A stretch of 64,000 bases of DNA from Pseudomonas sp. AL03 (GTDB lineage Bacteria > Pseudomonadota > Gammaproteobacteria > Pseudomonadales > Pseudomonadaceae), in assembly GCF_029960815.1 (NCBI RefSeq), contig NZ_JASBRE010000008.1:62001-126000 (forward strand), in the 5' to 3' direction. The notes below the pieces were generated by a model. That model worked only from the letters and a program-made list of their open reading frames with translations. It did no database searches and had not been told where the DNA came from. Shown here piece by piece: positions 55,314 to 63,307 of the stretch; position 1 is the first letter of the stretch; every line of letters begins with the position of its first letter. Both the position numbers and the translations under genes were made by a program.

Positions 55314-56291
55314 ATGAATTTGTCACTGCGTAAAGTTGCTCTCACCGCCAGCGCCCTGCTGTTCGCCGGCCAGTTGTTGGCCGAGCCGAAGCGCCCGGAA
55401 TGCATCGCCCCGGCCTCGCCAGGTGGCGGTTTCGACCTGACCTGCAAACTGGCGCAAAGCGCGCTGATCAATCAGCATCTGCTGACCAAACCGATGCGCG
55501 TGACCTACATGCCCGGCGGTGTCGGCGCAGTGGCGTACAACGCGGTGGTCGCTCAGCGCCCTGCCGACGCCGGTACGCTGGTGGCGTGGTCCAGTGGTTC
55601 GCTACTGAATCTGGCCCAAGGCAAGTTCGGTCGTTTCGATGAAAACGCCGTGCGCTGGCTGGCGGCGGTTGGAACCAGCTATGGCGCCATCGCGGTGAAA
55701 AGCGATTCGCCTTACAAGACGCTGGACGATCTGGTTCAGGCGTTGAAGAAAGATCCGAGCAAAGTGGTGATCGGCTCCGGCGGCACCGTCGGCAGCCAGG
55801 ACTGGATGCAAACCGCCCTGATCGCCAAGGCTGCCGGGATCAATCCGCGCGACCTGCGATACGTCGCCCTCGAAGGTGGCGGTGAAATCGCCACCGCCCT
55901 GCTCGGCGGCCACATCCAGGTGGGCAGCACCGACATCTCCGACTCCATGCCGCACATCCAGAGCGGGGACATGCGCTTGCTGGCGGTGTTCTCCGAGAAG
56001 CGTCTGGACGAGCCGGAAATGAAAGATATTCCGACCGCCAAAGAACAAGGCTACGACATCGTCTGGCCAGTGGTTCGCGGCTTCTACCTCGGGCCAAAAG
56101 TCAGCGACGAAGACTACGCCTGGTGGAAAGACGCCTTCGACAAACTGCTGGCATCCGACGATTTCGCCAAGCTGCGCGATCAACGTGAGCTCTTCCCGTT
56201 CGCCATGACCGGCCCGGAGCTGGACACCTACGTGAAGAAGCAGGTTGCGGACTACAAAGTGCTGGCCAAAGAGTTCGGCCTGATTCAGTGA
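55314..56291 (+). CDS. tctC: Tripartite tricarboxylate transporter substrate-binding protein TctC
   Basis: 325 residues from MNLSLRKVALTASALLFAG (signal peptide). The TctC (Bug) fold starts ECIAPASPGGGFDLTCKL, with YMPGGVGAVAYNAVV and the C-terminal helix-rich end. Delivers citrate-like substrates to TctAB. RBS GGAGAACC. Confidence 0.94.
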   Translation: MNLSLRKVALTASALLFAGQLLAEPKRPECIAPASPGGGFDLTCKLAQSALINQHLLTKPMRVTYMPGGVGAVAYNAVVAQRPADAGTLVAWSSGSLLNLAQGKFGRFDENAVRWLAAVGTSYGAIAVKSDSPYKTLDDLVQALKKDPSKVVIGSGGTVGSQDWMQTALIAKAAGINPRDLRYVALEGGGEIATALLGGHIQVGSTDISDSMPHIQSGDMRLLAVFSEKRLDEPEMKDIPTAKEQGYDIVWPVVRGFYLGPKVSDEDYAWWKDAFDKLLASDDFAKLRDQRELFPFAMTGPELDTYVKKQVADYKVLAKEFGLIQ

Positions 56292-56350
56292 TCGCCTCTG
56301 TCTAGCGGCTGCGGCCCCCGTTCTGCAGGGCCGCGGCACAGGAGTTTCCC

Positions 56351-56809
56351 ATGCTATTACAACGCATTTTTGCTTCGGTGCTGTTGCTGGCCTGTCTCAG
56401 CCTGGTGCTGATGGCTTGGCCCTACCAGGCGCCTTTTTCTTACGAACCGATCGGCCCACGGGCCTTTCCCCTGTTGATGCTGGGGCTAATGGGGCTGGGG
56501 TTGGTTTATATGGTGTATCGCCCTTCGCCGATCAAACACACCGATGAAGATCCGCCGATGGATCGCGAAACCCTGAACAAAATCGGCCTTTGCGTGCTGT
56601 TGTTGCTGATCTTTGCCGGGCTGTTCGAACCACTGGGCTTCATCCTCAGCAGCATGCTGATTGGCATTCCGATGGCGCGCCTCTACGGCGGACGCTGGTT
56701 GCCAAGCGCAGTGATCATCAGCCTGATGAGTATCGGTCTGTACCTGCTGTTCGACAAAGTCATGGACGTGCCACTGCCTCTGGGCCTGCTCGACGTTCTG
56801 GAGAACTGA
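56351..56809 (+). CDS. tctB: Tripartite tricarboxylate transporter small membrane subunit TctB
   Basis: 152 residues with four hydrophobic helices (about 5-22, 36-54, 78-95, 115-135) and the TctB-like YEPIGPRAFPLLML segment. Precedes tctA by one base. Confidence 0.93.
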   Translation: MLLQRIFASVLLLACLSLVLMAWPYQAPFSYEPIGPRAFPLLMLGLMGLGLVYMVYRPSPIKHTDEDPPMDRETLNKIGLCVLLLLIFAGLFEPLGFILSSMLIGIPMARLYGGRWLPSAVIISLMSIGLYLLFDKVMDVPLPLGLLDVLEN

Positions 56810-56810
56810 T

Positions 56811-58325
56811 ATGGATACGCTTGGTTATTTGAGTCACGGCTTCGGCGTCGCATTGACCCCTTACAACCTGGTGACCGCACTTAGCGGCACGCTGATCGGC
56901 ACCGTCGTCGGCCTGCTCCCCGGCCTGGGTCCGATCAACGGCGTGGCGTTGCTGATCCCGATCGCCTTCGCCCTCGGCCTGCCACCAGAATCGGCGTTGA
57001 TCCTGCTGGCCGCGGTTTATCTGGGTTGCGAGTACGGCGGCCGGATCAGTTCGATTCTGCTGAACATTCCGGGCGAAGCCTCCACCGTGATGACCACCCT
57101 CGACGGCTACCCGATGGCTCGTCAAGGGATGGCGGGCGTTGCGCTGTCGCTATCGGCGTGGAGTTCGTTCATCGGTGCTTTCATTGCGACCTGCGGGATG
57201 GTGGTGTTCGCACCGATTCTGGCGAAATGGGCGATTGCCTTCGGTCCGGCGGAATACTTTGTGCTGATGGTGTTCGCGATTGTCTGCCTCGGCGGCATGG
57301 CTGGCGATCGACCGCTCAAGACGTTTATTGCGGCGCTGATCGGCCTGTTCCTGTCGACGGTCGGCATTGATGCCAACAGCGGTGTCTACCGCTTCACCGG
57401 CGACAACATCCACCTCACCGATGGCATCCAGTTCGTGGTGCTGGTGCTGGGTCTGTTCTCGATCAGTGAAATCCTCTTGCTGCTGGAAAAAACCCACCGT
57501 GGCCAGGAAGCGTTCCAAGCCACTGGGCGCATGATGTTCAACTTCAAGGAGGCCGCTTCGGTGTTCTGGGTGAACATGCGTTGCGGTGTGCTCGGGTTCA
57601 TCATGGGTGTGTTGCCCGGTGCCGGTGCGACACTGGCCAGCGCCGTGGCTTACATGACCGAGAAACGTATCGCGGGTCCAAGCGGAAAATTCGGACAAGG
57701 CGACAAGCGTGGTCTCGCCGCTCCGGAAACCGCCATCGGCGCTGAAGCCTGCGGCGCCCTGGTGCCAATGTTGACGCTGGGTGTTCCCGGTTCGGGAACG
57801 ACGGCGGTGATGATCGGCGCACTGTCGCTGTACAACATCACCCCGGGTCCGCTGCTGTTCCAACAGCAACCCGACATCGTCTGGGGTCTGATCGCTTCGT
57901 TGTTTGTCGCCAACATCATGTTGGTGATCCTCAATATTCCAATGATCCGCATCTTCACCCGCATCCTCGCCGTGCCGAACTGGGCGCTGGTGCCGATGAT
58001 CGCGATCATTACCGCCATCGGCGTTTTCGCGGTGCATGCCACCACCTTCGACCTGTTCCTGATGATTGGTATCGGCATCTTCGGCTACATTCTGCGCAAG
58101 CTGGACTTTCCGTTATCGCCTGTTCTGCTGGGCTTCATCCTCGGAGGCTTGATGGAACAGAACCTGCGCCGAGCCTTGTCGATCTCCAACGGTTCACTGG
58201 AGATTCTCTGGTCGAGCGGGATCACCATGGGTGTCTGGGCGTTGATCGCCGTGATGCTGCTGGTGCCGATCCTGCGAATCTGGCGCAAACGTTCGGTAGC
58301 CCGACGCGCTATCGCCGATGTCTGA
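56811..58325 (+). CDS. tctA: Tripartite tricarboxylate transporter large permease TctA
   Basis: 504 residues, about twelve helices. Diagnostic motifs GTVVGLLPGLGPINGVALL (about 24-42) and EYGGRISSILLNIPGEAS (about 71-88), and the second repeat GVLPGAGATLASAVAY. Its stop overlaps the next gene by 8 nt. Confidence 0.96.
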   Translation: MDTLGYLSHGFGVALTPYNLVTALSGTLIGTVVGLLPGLGPINGVALLIPIAFALGLPPESALILLAAVYLGCEYGGRISSILLNIPGEASTVMTTLDGYPMARQGMAGVALSLSAWSSFIGAFIATCGMVVFAPILAKWAIAFGPAEYFVLMVFAIVCLGGMAGDRPLKTFIAALIGLFLSTVGIDANSGVYRFTGDNIHLTDGIQFVVLVLGLFSISEILLLLEKTHRGQEAFQATGRMMFNFKEAASVFWVNMRCGVLGFIMGVLPGAGATLASAVAYMTEKRIAGPSGKFGQGDKRGLAAPETAIGAEACGALVPMLTLGVPGSGTTAVMIGALSLYNITPGPLLFQQQPDIVWGLIASLFVANIMLVILNIPMIRIFTRILAVPNWALVPMIAIITAIGVFAVHATTFDLFLMIGIGIFGYILRKLDFPLSPVLLGFILGGLMEQNLRRALSISNGSLEILWSSGITMGVWALIAVMLLVPILRIWRKRSVARRAIADV

Positions 58326-59358
58326 TCGAACACCCTTCAAAGCCTGGTGGGGAACCCCGCTGGTCGGTCTGCTGGGCGGTTACCTCGCCAGTCAGATCGG
58401 CTGGCCACTGCCGTGGATGGTCGGCTCGTTGCTGGCGATCATCCTGGTGCGCTGCCTGACACCCTGGCAATTGGCGGAAATCCCTGGCGGCCGCAAGTGC
58501 GGCCAGTGGATTGTCGGTATCGGCATCGGCCTGCACTTCACCCCGGTGGTGATGGAGCAGGTCCTGAGCCACTTCGGTCTGATCTTCTTCGGTGCGTTGG
58601 TCACCAGCCTGTCGGCCGTGGTCGGGGTCTGGTTGATGCGGCGTACCGGTGAAGATCGCGCTACGGCGTTCTTTTCCAGCATGCCGGGCGGTTCCGGGGA
58701 GATGGTCAACCTCGGCGCGCGTAACGGCGCGGTGCTCAGCCGTGTTGCGGCGGGGCAAAGTCTGCGGGTGTTGGTGGTGGTGCTGTGTGTGCCGGCGGCG
58801 TTCAAGTATTTGCTGGGCGGCGATGCACCGATTTTTCATCCGTCCACCGTCAACGGGTGGTGGCTCGCTCTTCTCTTCCCGGCGGGGGCCTTGGCGGCGT
58901 GGCTCTGGGAACGTCTTCGTCAACCCAATCCGTGGCTGTTCGGGCCGTTGTTGGTGAGTGCGGCGGTGAGCATTGGTTGGGACCTGCACATCGGTTTGCC
59001 CAACGGCGGCAGCCAGATCGGCCAATGGCTGATTGGCAGCGGGTTGGGGTGTCACTTCAATCGGCAGTTTTTCCGTCGCGCCCCGTCGTTCATGGGCCGG
59101 ACCTTGATCGGCACGGTGCTGACCATGTTGATCGCCACGCTGGCGGCATTGGGGTTGAGTGCGCTGACCCACCTGGATCTGCGTTCGCTGACCTTGGGCA
59201 TGATGCCCGGCGGGATTGCGGAGATGAGCCTGACGGCGGAGACCCTGCAATTGTCGGTGCCGCTGGTGACGGCGATGCAGGTGATGCGGCTGTTGTTTGT
59301 ATTGTTTCTGGCGGAGCCGTTGTTCCAGTATTGGAATCGAAAGCCGGATTCAGTCTGA
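58318..59358 (+). CDS. AbrB-duplication-domain membrane protein
   Basis: 346 residues. Two homologous halves each with about five helices, containing PWMVGSLLAIILV and SMPGGSGEMVNLGAR, then MMPGGIAEMSLTAETL; both PGG-xEM signatures are conserved. Related proteins (AbrB/YdcO-like) are of unclear transport function; overlap with tctA suggests a role in tricarboxylate uptake or efflux. Confidence 0.88.
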   Translation: MSDRTPFKAWWGTPLVGLLGGYLASQIGWPLPWMVGSLLAIILVRCLTPWQLAEIPGGRKCGQWIVGIGIGLHFTPVVMEQVLSHFGLIFFGALVTSLSAVVGVWLMRRTGEDRATAFFSSMPGGSGEMVNLGARNGAVLSRVAAGQSLRVLVVVLCVPAAFKYLLGGDAPIFHPSTVNGWWLALLFPAGALAAWLWERLRQPNPWLFGPLLVSAAVSIGWDLHIGLPNGGSQIGQWLIGSGLGCHFNRQFFRRAPSFMGRTLIGTVLTMLIATLAALGLSALTHLDLRSLTLGMMPGGIAEMSLTAETLQLSVPLVTAMQVMRLLFVLFLAEPLFQYWNRKPDSV

Positions 59359-59371
59359 AAGACCGAGTCGA

Positions 59372-59466
59372 CGCCATCGTCGGAACGCCGCCCGGAGCAA
59401 GCTCGCTCCCACACTGGATCTTCAGTGTTCAAAAAATCAATGTGGGAGCAAGCTTGCTCGCGATGC
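59372..59466. repeat. REPIN (two REP elements in inverted orientation)
   Basis: Two half-elements, GGAGCAAGCTCGCTCCCACA (59393-59413) and TGTGGGAGCAAGCTTGCTCG (59441-59460) flank about 27 nt, typical of mobile REPINs in the P. fluorescens group. Located between the AbrB-like gene and convergent ung. Confidence 0.85.
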
Positions 59467-59469
59467 TTT

Positions 59470-60162
59470 TTAGACTGGCGGCAACCGCCATTCGATCGGC
59501 GTCTCGCCATTCTGCTCAAGATACTTATTGGTTCGGCTGAAGTGCCCGCAGCCGAGGAAGCCGCGATAAGCGGACAACGGTGATGGATGCACTGAGGTCA
59601 GCACCAGGTGCTTGGTGGCGTCGATCAGTTTCTGCTTGCTCTGGGCATGCGCGCCCCACAGCAAAAACACCAGATGTGGCTGGTGTTCGCTAACCACTTC
59701 GATAATCCGATCGGTAAAGTGCTGCCAGCCTTTACCCGCATGGGCGTTGGCGTTGGCACGTTCCACGGTCATGGTGGTGTTGATCATCAGCACGCCCTGG
59801 TCGGCCCAGCTTTGCAGGCAGCCGTGGCCCGGGATGTCGATGTTCAGGTCGCGCTTCAACTCTTTATAGATGTTCACCAATGACGGCGGAGCCGGTACGC
59901 CCGGTTGCACCGAGAAGCACAAGCCGTGGGCCTGTCCCGGACCGTGATACGGGTCCTGGCCGAGAATGACGACTTTGACCTTATCCAGCGGCGTCAAATT
60001 GAGCGCATTGAAAATCATCGGTCCTGGCGGGTATATTTCCTTGCCTGCCGCGCGCTCCTCTTGCAGGAAGTTGCGCAACTCTGCCATGTAGGGCTGGTCG
60101 AATTCGGCACGCAGTGCCTCCTTCCAGCTCGGTTCGAGTTTGATACGGTCGTCAGCAGTCAT
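59470..60162 (-). CDS. ung: Uracil-DNA glycosylase
   Basis: 230 residues from [17 protein letters not shown]. Family 1 motifs: water-activating loop [17 protein letters not shown] (about 63-79, catalytic Asp in QDPYH) and the Leu-intercalation loop [12 protein letters not shown] (about 189-200). Removes uracil from DNA. Confidence 0.97.
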   Translation of the reverse strand: MTADDRIKLEPSWKEALRAEFDQPYMAELRNFLQEERAAGKEIYPPGPMIFNALNLTPLDKVKVVILGQDPYHGPGQAHGLCFSVQPGVPAPPSLVNIYKELKRDLNIDIPGHGCLQSWADQGVLMINTTMTVERANANAHAGKGWQHFTDRIIEVVSEHQPHLVFLLWGAHAQSKQKLIDATKHLVLTSVHPSPLSAYRGFLGCGHFSRTNKYLEQNGETPIEWRLPPV

Positions 60163-60294
60163 GGTTACATCCGGCAAAAACAATGGAGCGAACCCTAGGA
60201 AAGCCCATCACGCTTGTCAATTGATCTGACGCAGATCCGGCACTTTCCTGCATAGCGATCATACTGAACGCTCAAATTCCCAATCGAGGTCACG

Positions 60295-61398
60295 ATGAAT
60301 CTGCACTTCGAAGAACTCACCGGCACCGACGGCGCCCGCATCGGCGTTGCCAGCCTGGATGCCGAAAATTCCCTCAATGCCCTGTCCTTGCCAATGATCA
60401 ACGCCTTGCGCGATCAACTGGACGCCTGGGCCAAAGAGCCGCAAATCGTCTGCGTCGTGTTGCGCGGCAACGGTGCCAAGGCCTTTTGCGCCGGCGGTGA
60501 AGTCCGCAGCCTGGTGGAAGCCTGTCGCACCCATCCAGGCGAAGTGCCGCCGTTGGCCGCGCACTTTTTTGCGGCGGAATATCGCCTGGACTTCAATCTG
60601 CACACGTACCCTAAACCGCTGATCTGCTGGGGGCATGGCTATGTGCTCGGCGGCGGCATGGGGCTGCTGCAAGGGGCGAGCCTCCGGATTGTCACGCCGA
60701 GCAGCCGCCTGGCGATGCCGGAAATCAGTATCGGTTTGTACCCGGATGTCGGGGCCAGTTGGTTTCTGTCGCGCCTGCCCGGCAAGCTCGGATTATTCCT
60801 CGGCCTGACCGGCGCCCATATGAACGGACGCGATGCGATCGATTTGGACCTTGCCGATCGTTTCCTGCTCGATGAACAGCAAGAAAAGCTGATCGAAGGC
60901 CTGCTGCAATTGAACTGGCAGGAACAGACGGCGATGCAGCTCAACAGCCTGCTCAAGGCGTTGCAGCAGGAAGCGCTCGCGCAAATGCCCGATGCCCAGT
61001 GGCTGCCACGACGCCAGCAGATTGATGAGCTGCTGGATGTCAGTGACGTGCGCTGCGCCTGGAAGGCGATCAGCCAGTTGCGCGACAACACGGATCTGCT
61101 CCTCAGTCGTGCCGCGAAAACCATGAGCGAAGGCTCGCCCCTGACCGCTCATCTGGTGTGGGAACAGATCGCCCGCGCCCGGCACCTGTCGTTGGCTCAA
61201 GTCTTTCAGATGGAGTACACCATGAGCCTCAACTGTTGCCGTCATCCAGAGTTCAGCGAAGGCGTGCGTGCGCGGTTGATCGACAAGGATCAGAAACCTC
61301 ACTGGCACTGGCCGGACATCAACAACGTGCCGGATGCGGTGGTGCAAGCGCATTTCCACAAGGCCTGGGAAGGTCGGCATCCGCTGGCTGATCTGTAG
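60295..61398 (+). CDS. Enoyl-CoA hydratase/isomerase family, 3-hydroxyisobutyryl-CoA hydrolase-like
   Basis: 367 residues, longer than crotonases as in HIBCH. Oxyanion sites KAFCAGGEVRSLVE (about 62-75) and GHGYVLGGGMGLLQGA (about 107-122); catalytic E and D in AMPEISIGLYPDVGASWFL (about 138-156). HIBCH-type enzymes act in valine degradation. Single gene, terminator downstream. Confidence 0.9.
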   Translation: MNLHFEELTGTDGARIGVASLDAENSLNALSLPMINALRDQLDAWAKEPQIVCVVLRGNGAKAFCAGGEVRSLVEACRTHPGEVPPLAAHFFAAEYRLDFNLHTYPKPLICWGHGYVLGGGMGLLQGASLRIVTPSSRLAMPEISIGLYPDVGASWFLSRLPGKLGLFLGLTGAHMNGRDAIDLDLADRFLLDEQQEKLIEGLLQLNWQEQTAMQLNSLLKALQQEALAQMPDAQWLPRRQQIDELLDVSDVRCAWKAISQLRDNTDLLLSRAAKTMSEGSPLTAHLVWEQIARARHLSLAQVFQMEYTMSLNCCRHPEFSEGVRARLIDKDQKPHWHWPDINNVPDAVVQAHFHKAWEGRHPLADL

Positions 61399-61417
61399 GA
61401 GTCCTGACATCCGGGCA

Positions 61418-61450
61418 TAAAAAAGCGGCGCTTCATGCGCCGCATTTTTT
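61418..61450. terminator. Bidirectional terminator
   Basis: 7-bp stem GCGGCGC/GCGCCGC with TTCAT loop, flanked by A-run and T-run, between two convergent genes. Confidence 0.88.
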
Positions 61451-61458
61451 ATGAGTGT

Positions 61459-61908
61459 TTAACGGTGGCCGCCTCGGCCATCGTGATCGCCGCGACCGTT
61501 GTGATCGCCGCGTCCGCCACGATTGTCCCGTCCACCATGTCCGCGATAGTCGTTGTCCCGACCGCCGCGGTTACGGCCGTCCCAACCGTGGTTCTGATGG
61601 GCCCGATAGTCGCCTCGTTGCGACTGGTAATAGCGTGGTGCCGGTTGATACACCCGCGGCTGGTGGTAATACCGCGGTGTTGGCTGGTAATAACGCGCTG
61701 GCGGTGCGTAGTACCGGCGTGGTTGCGTGTAATAACCGCCGTCACCTGAATAGTAAGATCCACCGGAATAATAGGCTGGCGCTGGCGAGGTATAGACCTC
61801 GGAACTGTAGTAGCTGGCTCCTCCATCGGAATAGGGTACACATGCACCAAGAGACAATCCCAATAAAACAATCAGAAGAATTTGGCCGAGCTTTTTTCGA
61901 CAGAGCAT
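61459..61908 (-). CDS. Low-complexity Tyr/Pro/Gly/Arg-rich lipoprotein
   Basis: 149 residues from MLCRKKLGQILLIVLLGLSLGACVP: signal peptide with lipobox LGAC (Cys23). The mature part is low complexity: SYYSGDGGYY-type Tyr repeats, then ARYYQPTPRYYHQP (Y-Y-x-P), then an RGG-like tail of NRGGRDN, RGGRGDHNGRGD repeats. Function unknown. An upstream Met at 61965 is less likely because the lipobox would be distant. Confidence 0.72.
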   Translation of the reverse strand: MLCRKKLGQILLIVLLGLSLGACVPYSDGGASYYSSEVYTSPAPAYYSGGSYYSGDGGYYTQPRRYYAPPARYYQPTPRYYHQPRVYQPAPRYYQSQRGDYRAHQNHGWDGRNRGGRDNDYRGHGGRDNRGGRGDHNGRGDHDGRGGHR

Positions 61909-62232
61909 GGCGGCCTCCTGGACCGCGAGTGAGCCACACCAGCGACGCTGGCAGGCGACAGTCAATTATTCGGTGACAGTCGAAAGATCAGACATCGAAT
62001 TCCAAATCTGGTGCGTTCCTGAAATAGATTGAAACAAGTCGCCGATGAAAGGTTTTTCACCTTCCCCCATAAAAAACGGCGCCTCCATGGACCCTGCGGC
62101 GCAACGTAAACCTACGGATTAGCGGCCAGCACGTTCCATTGCGGTGCAGCACGCACCATCAAAAGGCAACACCCCCACCCCGTCCCAACGCGCCGACCCC
62201 GTAATCCCCCGAGCCAGAGCGCTCAAACCAAC
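61909..62232. other. Leader region of the fossil guanidine operon
   Basis: No gene is visible. The section near 62143-62157 has GGTGC-N5-GCACC dyad symmetry, possibly part of an enhancer for a sigma-54 activator such as NtrC. This is suggestive only. Confidence 0.4.
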
Positions 62233-62249
62233 TTGGCACGGCTCTCGCT
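62233..62249 (+). promoter_or_regulatory. Sigma-54 (RpoN) type promoter
   Basis: TTGGCACG-GCTC-TCGCT matches the -24/-12 consensus TGGCACGnnnnTTGCW, with GG and GC 12 bases apart and one mismatch in the -12 element. It lies about 70 nt upstream of the guanidine riboswitch, where a nitrogen-controlled promoter would be expected. Confidence 0.65.
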
Positions 62250-62301
62250 TTAGCAAAGACGTGCAGGAGTCATCACAGGTTCGCGGCTCCACAATTTGCA
62301 A

Positions 62302-62404
62302 TGGCTGACTAGGGTTCCGGCTCGCTAAGGCGAGCGGCTGGTCCGAGAGTTGGCGACCTCCAGTTGAGGTTACACGGCGGGATAAAAGCCCGGGAGACAA
62401 GCCA
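62302..62404 (+). ncRNA. Guanidine-I (ykkC) riboswitch
   Basis: All conserved parts of the ykkC class are visible in order: CTAGGGTTCCG, a variable hairpin GCTCGC/GCGAGC, GGTCCGAGAG, a second hairpin GACCTC/GAGGTT, then ACACGGCGGGATAAAAGCCCGGGAGA. Closing helix P1 pairs TGGCT (62302-62306) with AGCCA (62400-62404). It binds guanidine and turns on guanidine export or degradation genes. The core looks intact although the downstream operon is destroyed. Confidence 0.92.
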
Positions 62405-62460
62405 CCGTTCACGGTGCCGCGTTGACTCCTGCCCGCCCTTGATCAACTGGAGAACCACCC

Positions 62461-62559
62461 ATGTCCCAGCTTCGTTTACCCGCCCTGCTTGCCGCTGCTT
62501 TCGCAGCCTTCGTGAGCGTCTCGTCCCAGGCCGCTCAGAAAGACGCGATTGCTTTATGA
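62461..62559 (+). pseudogene. Signal-peptide stub of a deleted gene (likely ABC substrate-binding protein)
   Basis: 32 codons, MSQLRLPALLAAAFAAF then SVSSQAAQKDA, a clear Sec signal peptide with RBS GGAG at 62449-62452. It ends prematurely at TGA 62557, because the frame crosses a deletion junction at about 62537-62547 into allophanate-hydrolase sequence. In Pseudomonas the riboswitch normally precedes an ABC transporter periplasmic protein of the urea/guanidine operon; that identity is inferred from position. Confidence 0.7.
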
Positions 62560-63110
62560 AGGCCCGTGGGTGGCCGAACGCTACAGCGTGGCAGGCGAGT
62601 TGATGGAGAAAAACCCGGAAGCGGTGCTGCCGGTGATTCGCGCGGTGCTGGCCAAGGCTCCAGCGGTGAACGGCGTGCAAACGTTCCGCGCCCAGTATCG
62701 ACTGCAAGTGCTGAAGGCTCTTTGCGACAAGGCGCTGGACGGCCTCGATTGCGTGCTCACACCCACCCTCGGCCGCCCCGTCACGCTGGCGGAACTGGAC
62801 GCCGAACCGGTGCTGCGCAATTCGGAACTGGGCTATTACACCCATTTCATGAACCTGCTCGATTACGCCGCCGTCGCCGTGCCCAGCGGTTTCATGGGTA
62901 ATGGTTTGCCTTGGGGCATAACGCTGTTTGGCCGGGCATTTACCGATCAATATTTGTTGAGCGTGGCGGACGCCTTGCAACGCCAGCAAGGTTCGGCCGC
63001 GCCTGCACTGACAGCTGCCGCGCGTAATGACCGAGCGCGATTGGTGGTGTGTGGCGCGCATCTGGATGGGCTGGCGTTGAACTGGCAGCTCAAGCAGCGC
63101 GGGGCTCGCC
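62546..63110 (+). pseudogene. C-terminal fragment of allophanate hydrolase (AtzF)
   Basis: From codon 62546 the frame reads LLYEGPWVAERY, FRAQYRLQVLKALCDKAL, LTPTLGRPVTLAELD, then SGFMGNGLPWGITLFGRAFTD, the C-terminal part of the AtzF amidase domain plus the start of its extra domain. The N-terminal roughly 370 residues, including the Ser-Ser-Lys active site, are missing. The 3' end breaks off after QRGAR at about 63109, where IS256 sequence begins. Nonfunctional. Confidence 0.85.
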
Positions 63111-63307
63111 CGATCAATGCCTTTTTGAACGCCATCGAGACGTCCTGAATGGCTTCTGCACTCATCGGGCCGTTTACGAACTGATCAATCAGCTCTTTGG
63201 GAATGGTTGGAAGGTCTCGCGTGGCCTCACGGGCCGGTTTTTTCTTAGTCGGCATACATGCACCTCTTCAACATGTTATGCCCGAACACAAAATTTATGG
63301 CACTCCC
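63106..63307 (-). mobile_element. IS256-family insertion sequence remnant
   Basis: From ATG 63255 on the minus strand the protein begins MPTKKKPAREATRDL, IPKELIDQFVNGPMSAE and MAFKKALI, the N-terminus of IS256-family transposases, then breaks at about 63110. The outer end near 63307 reads GGGGAGTGCCATAAATTTTG, resembling an IS256 terminal repeat. Only about 200 of roughly 1300 bp survive. Confidence 0.8.
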
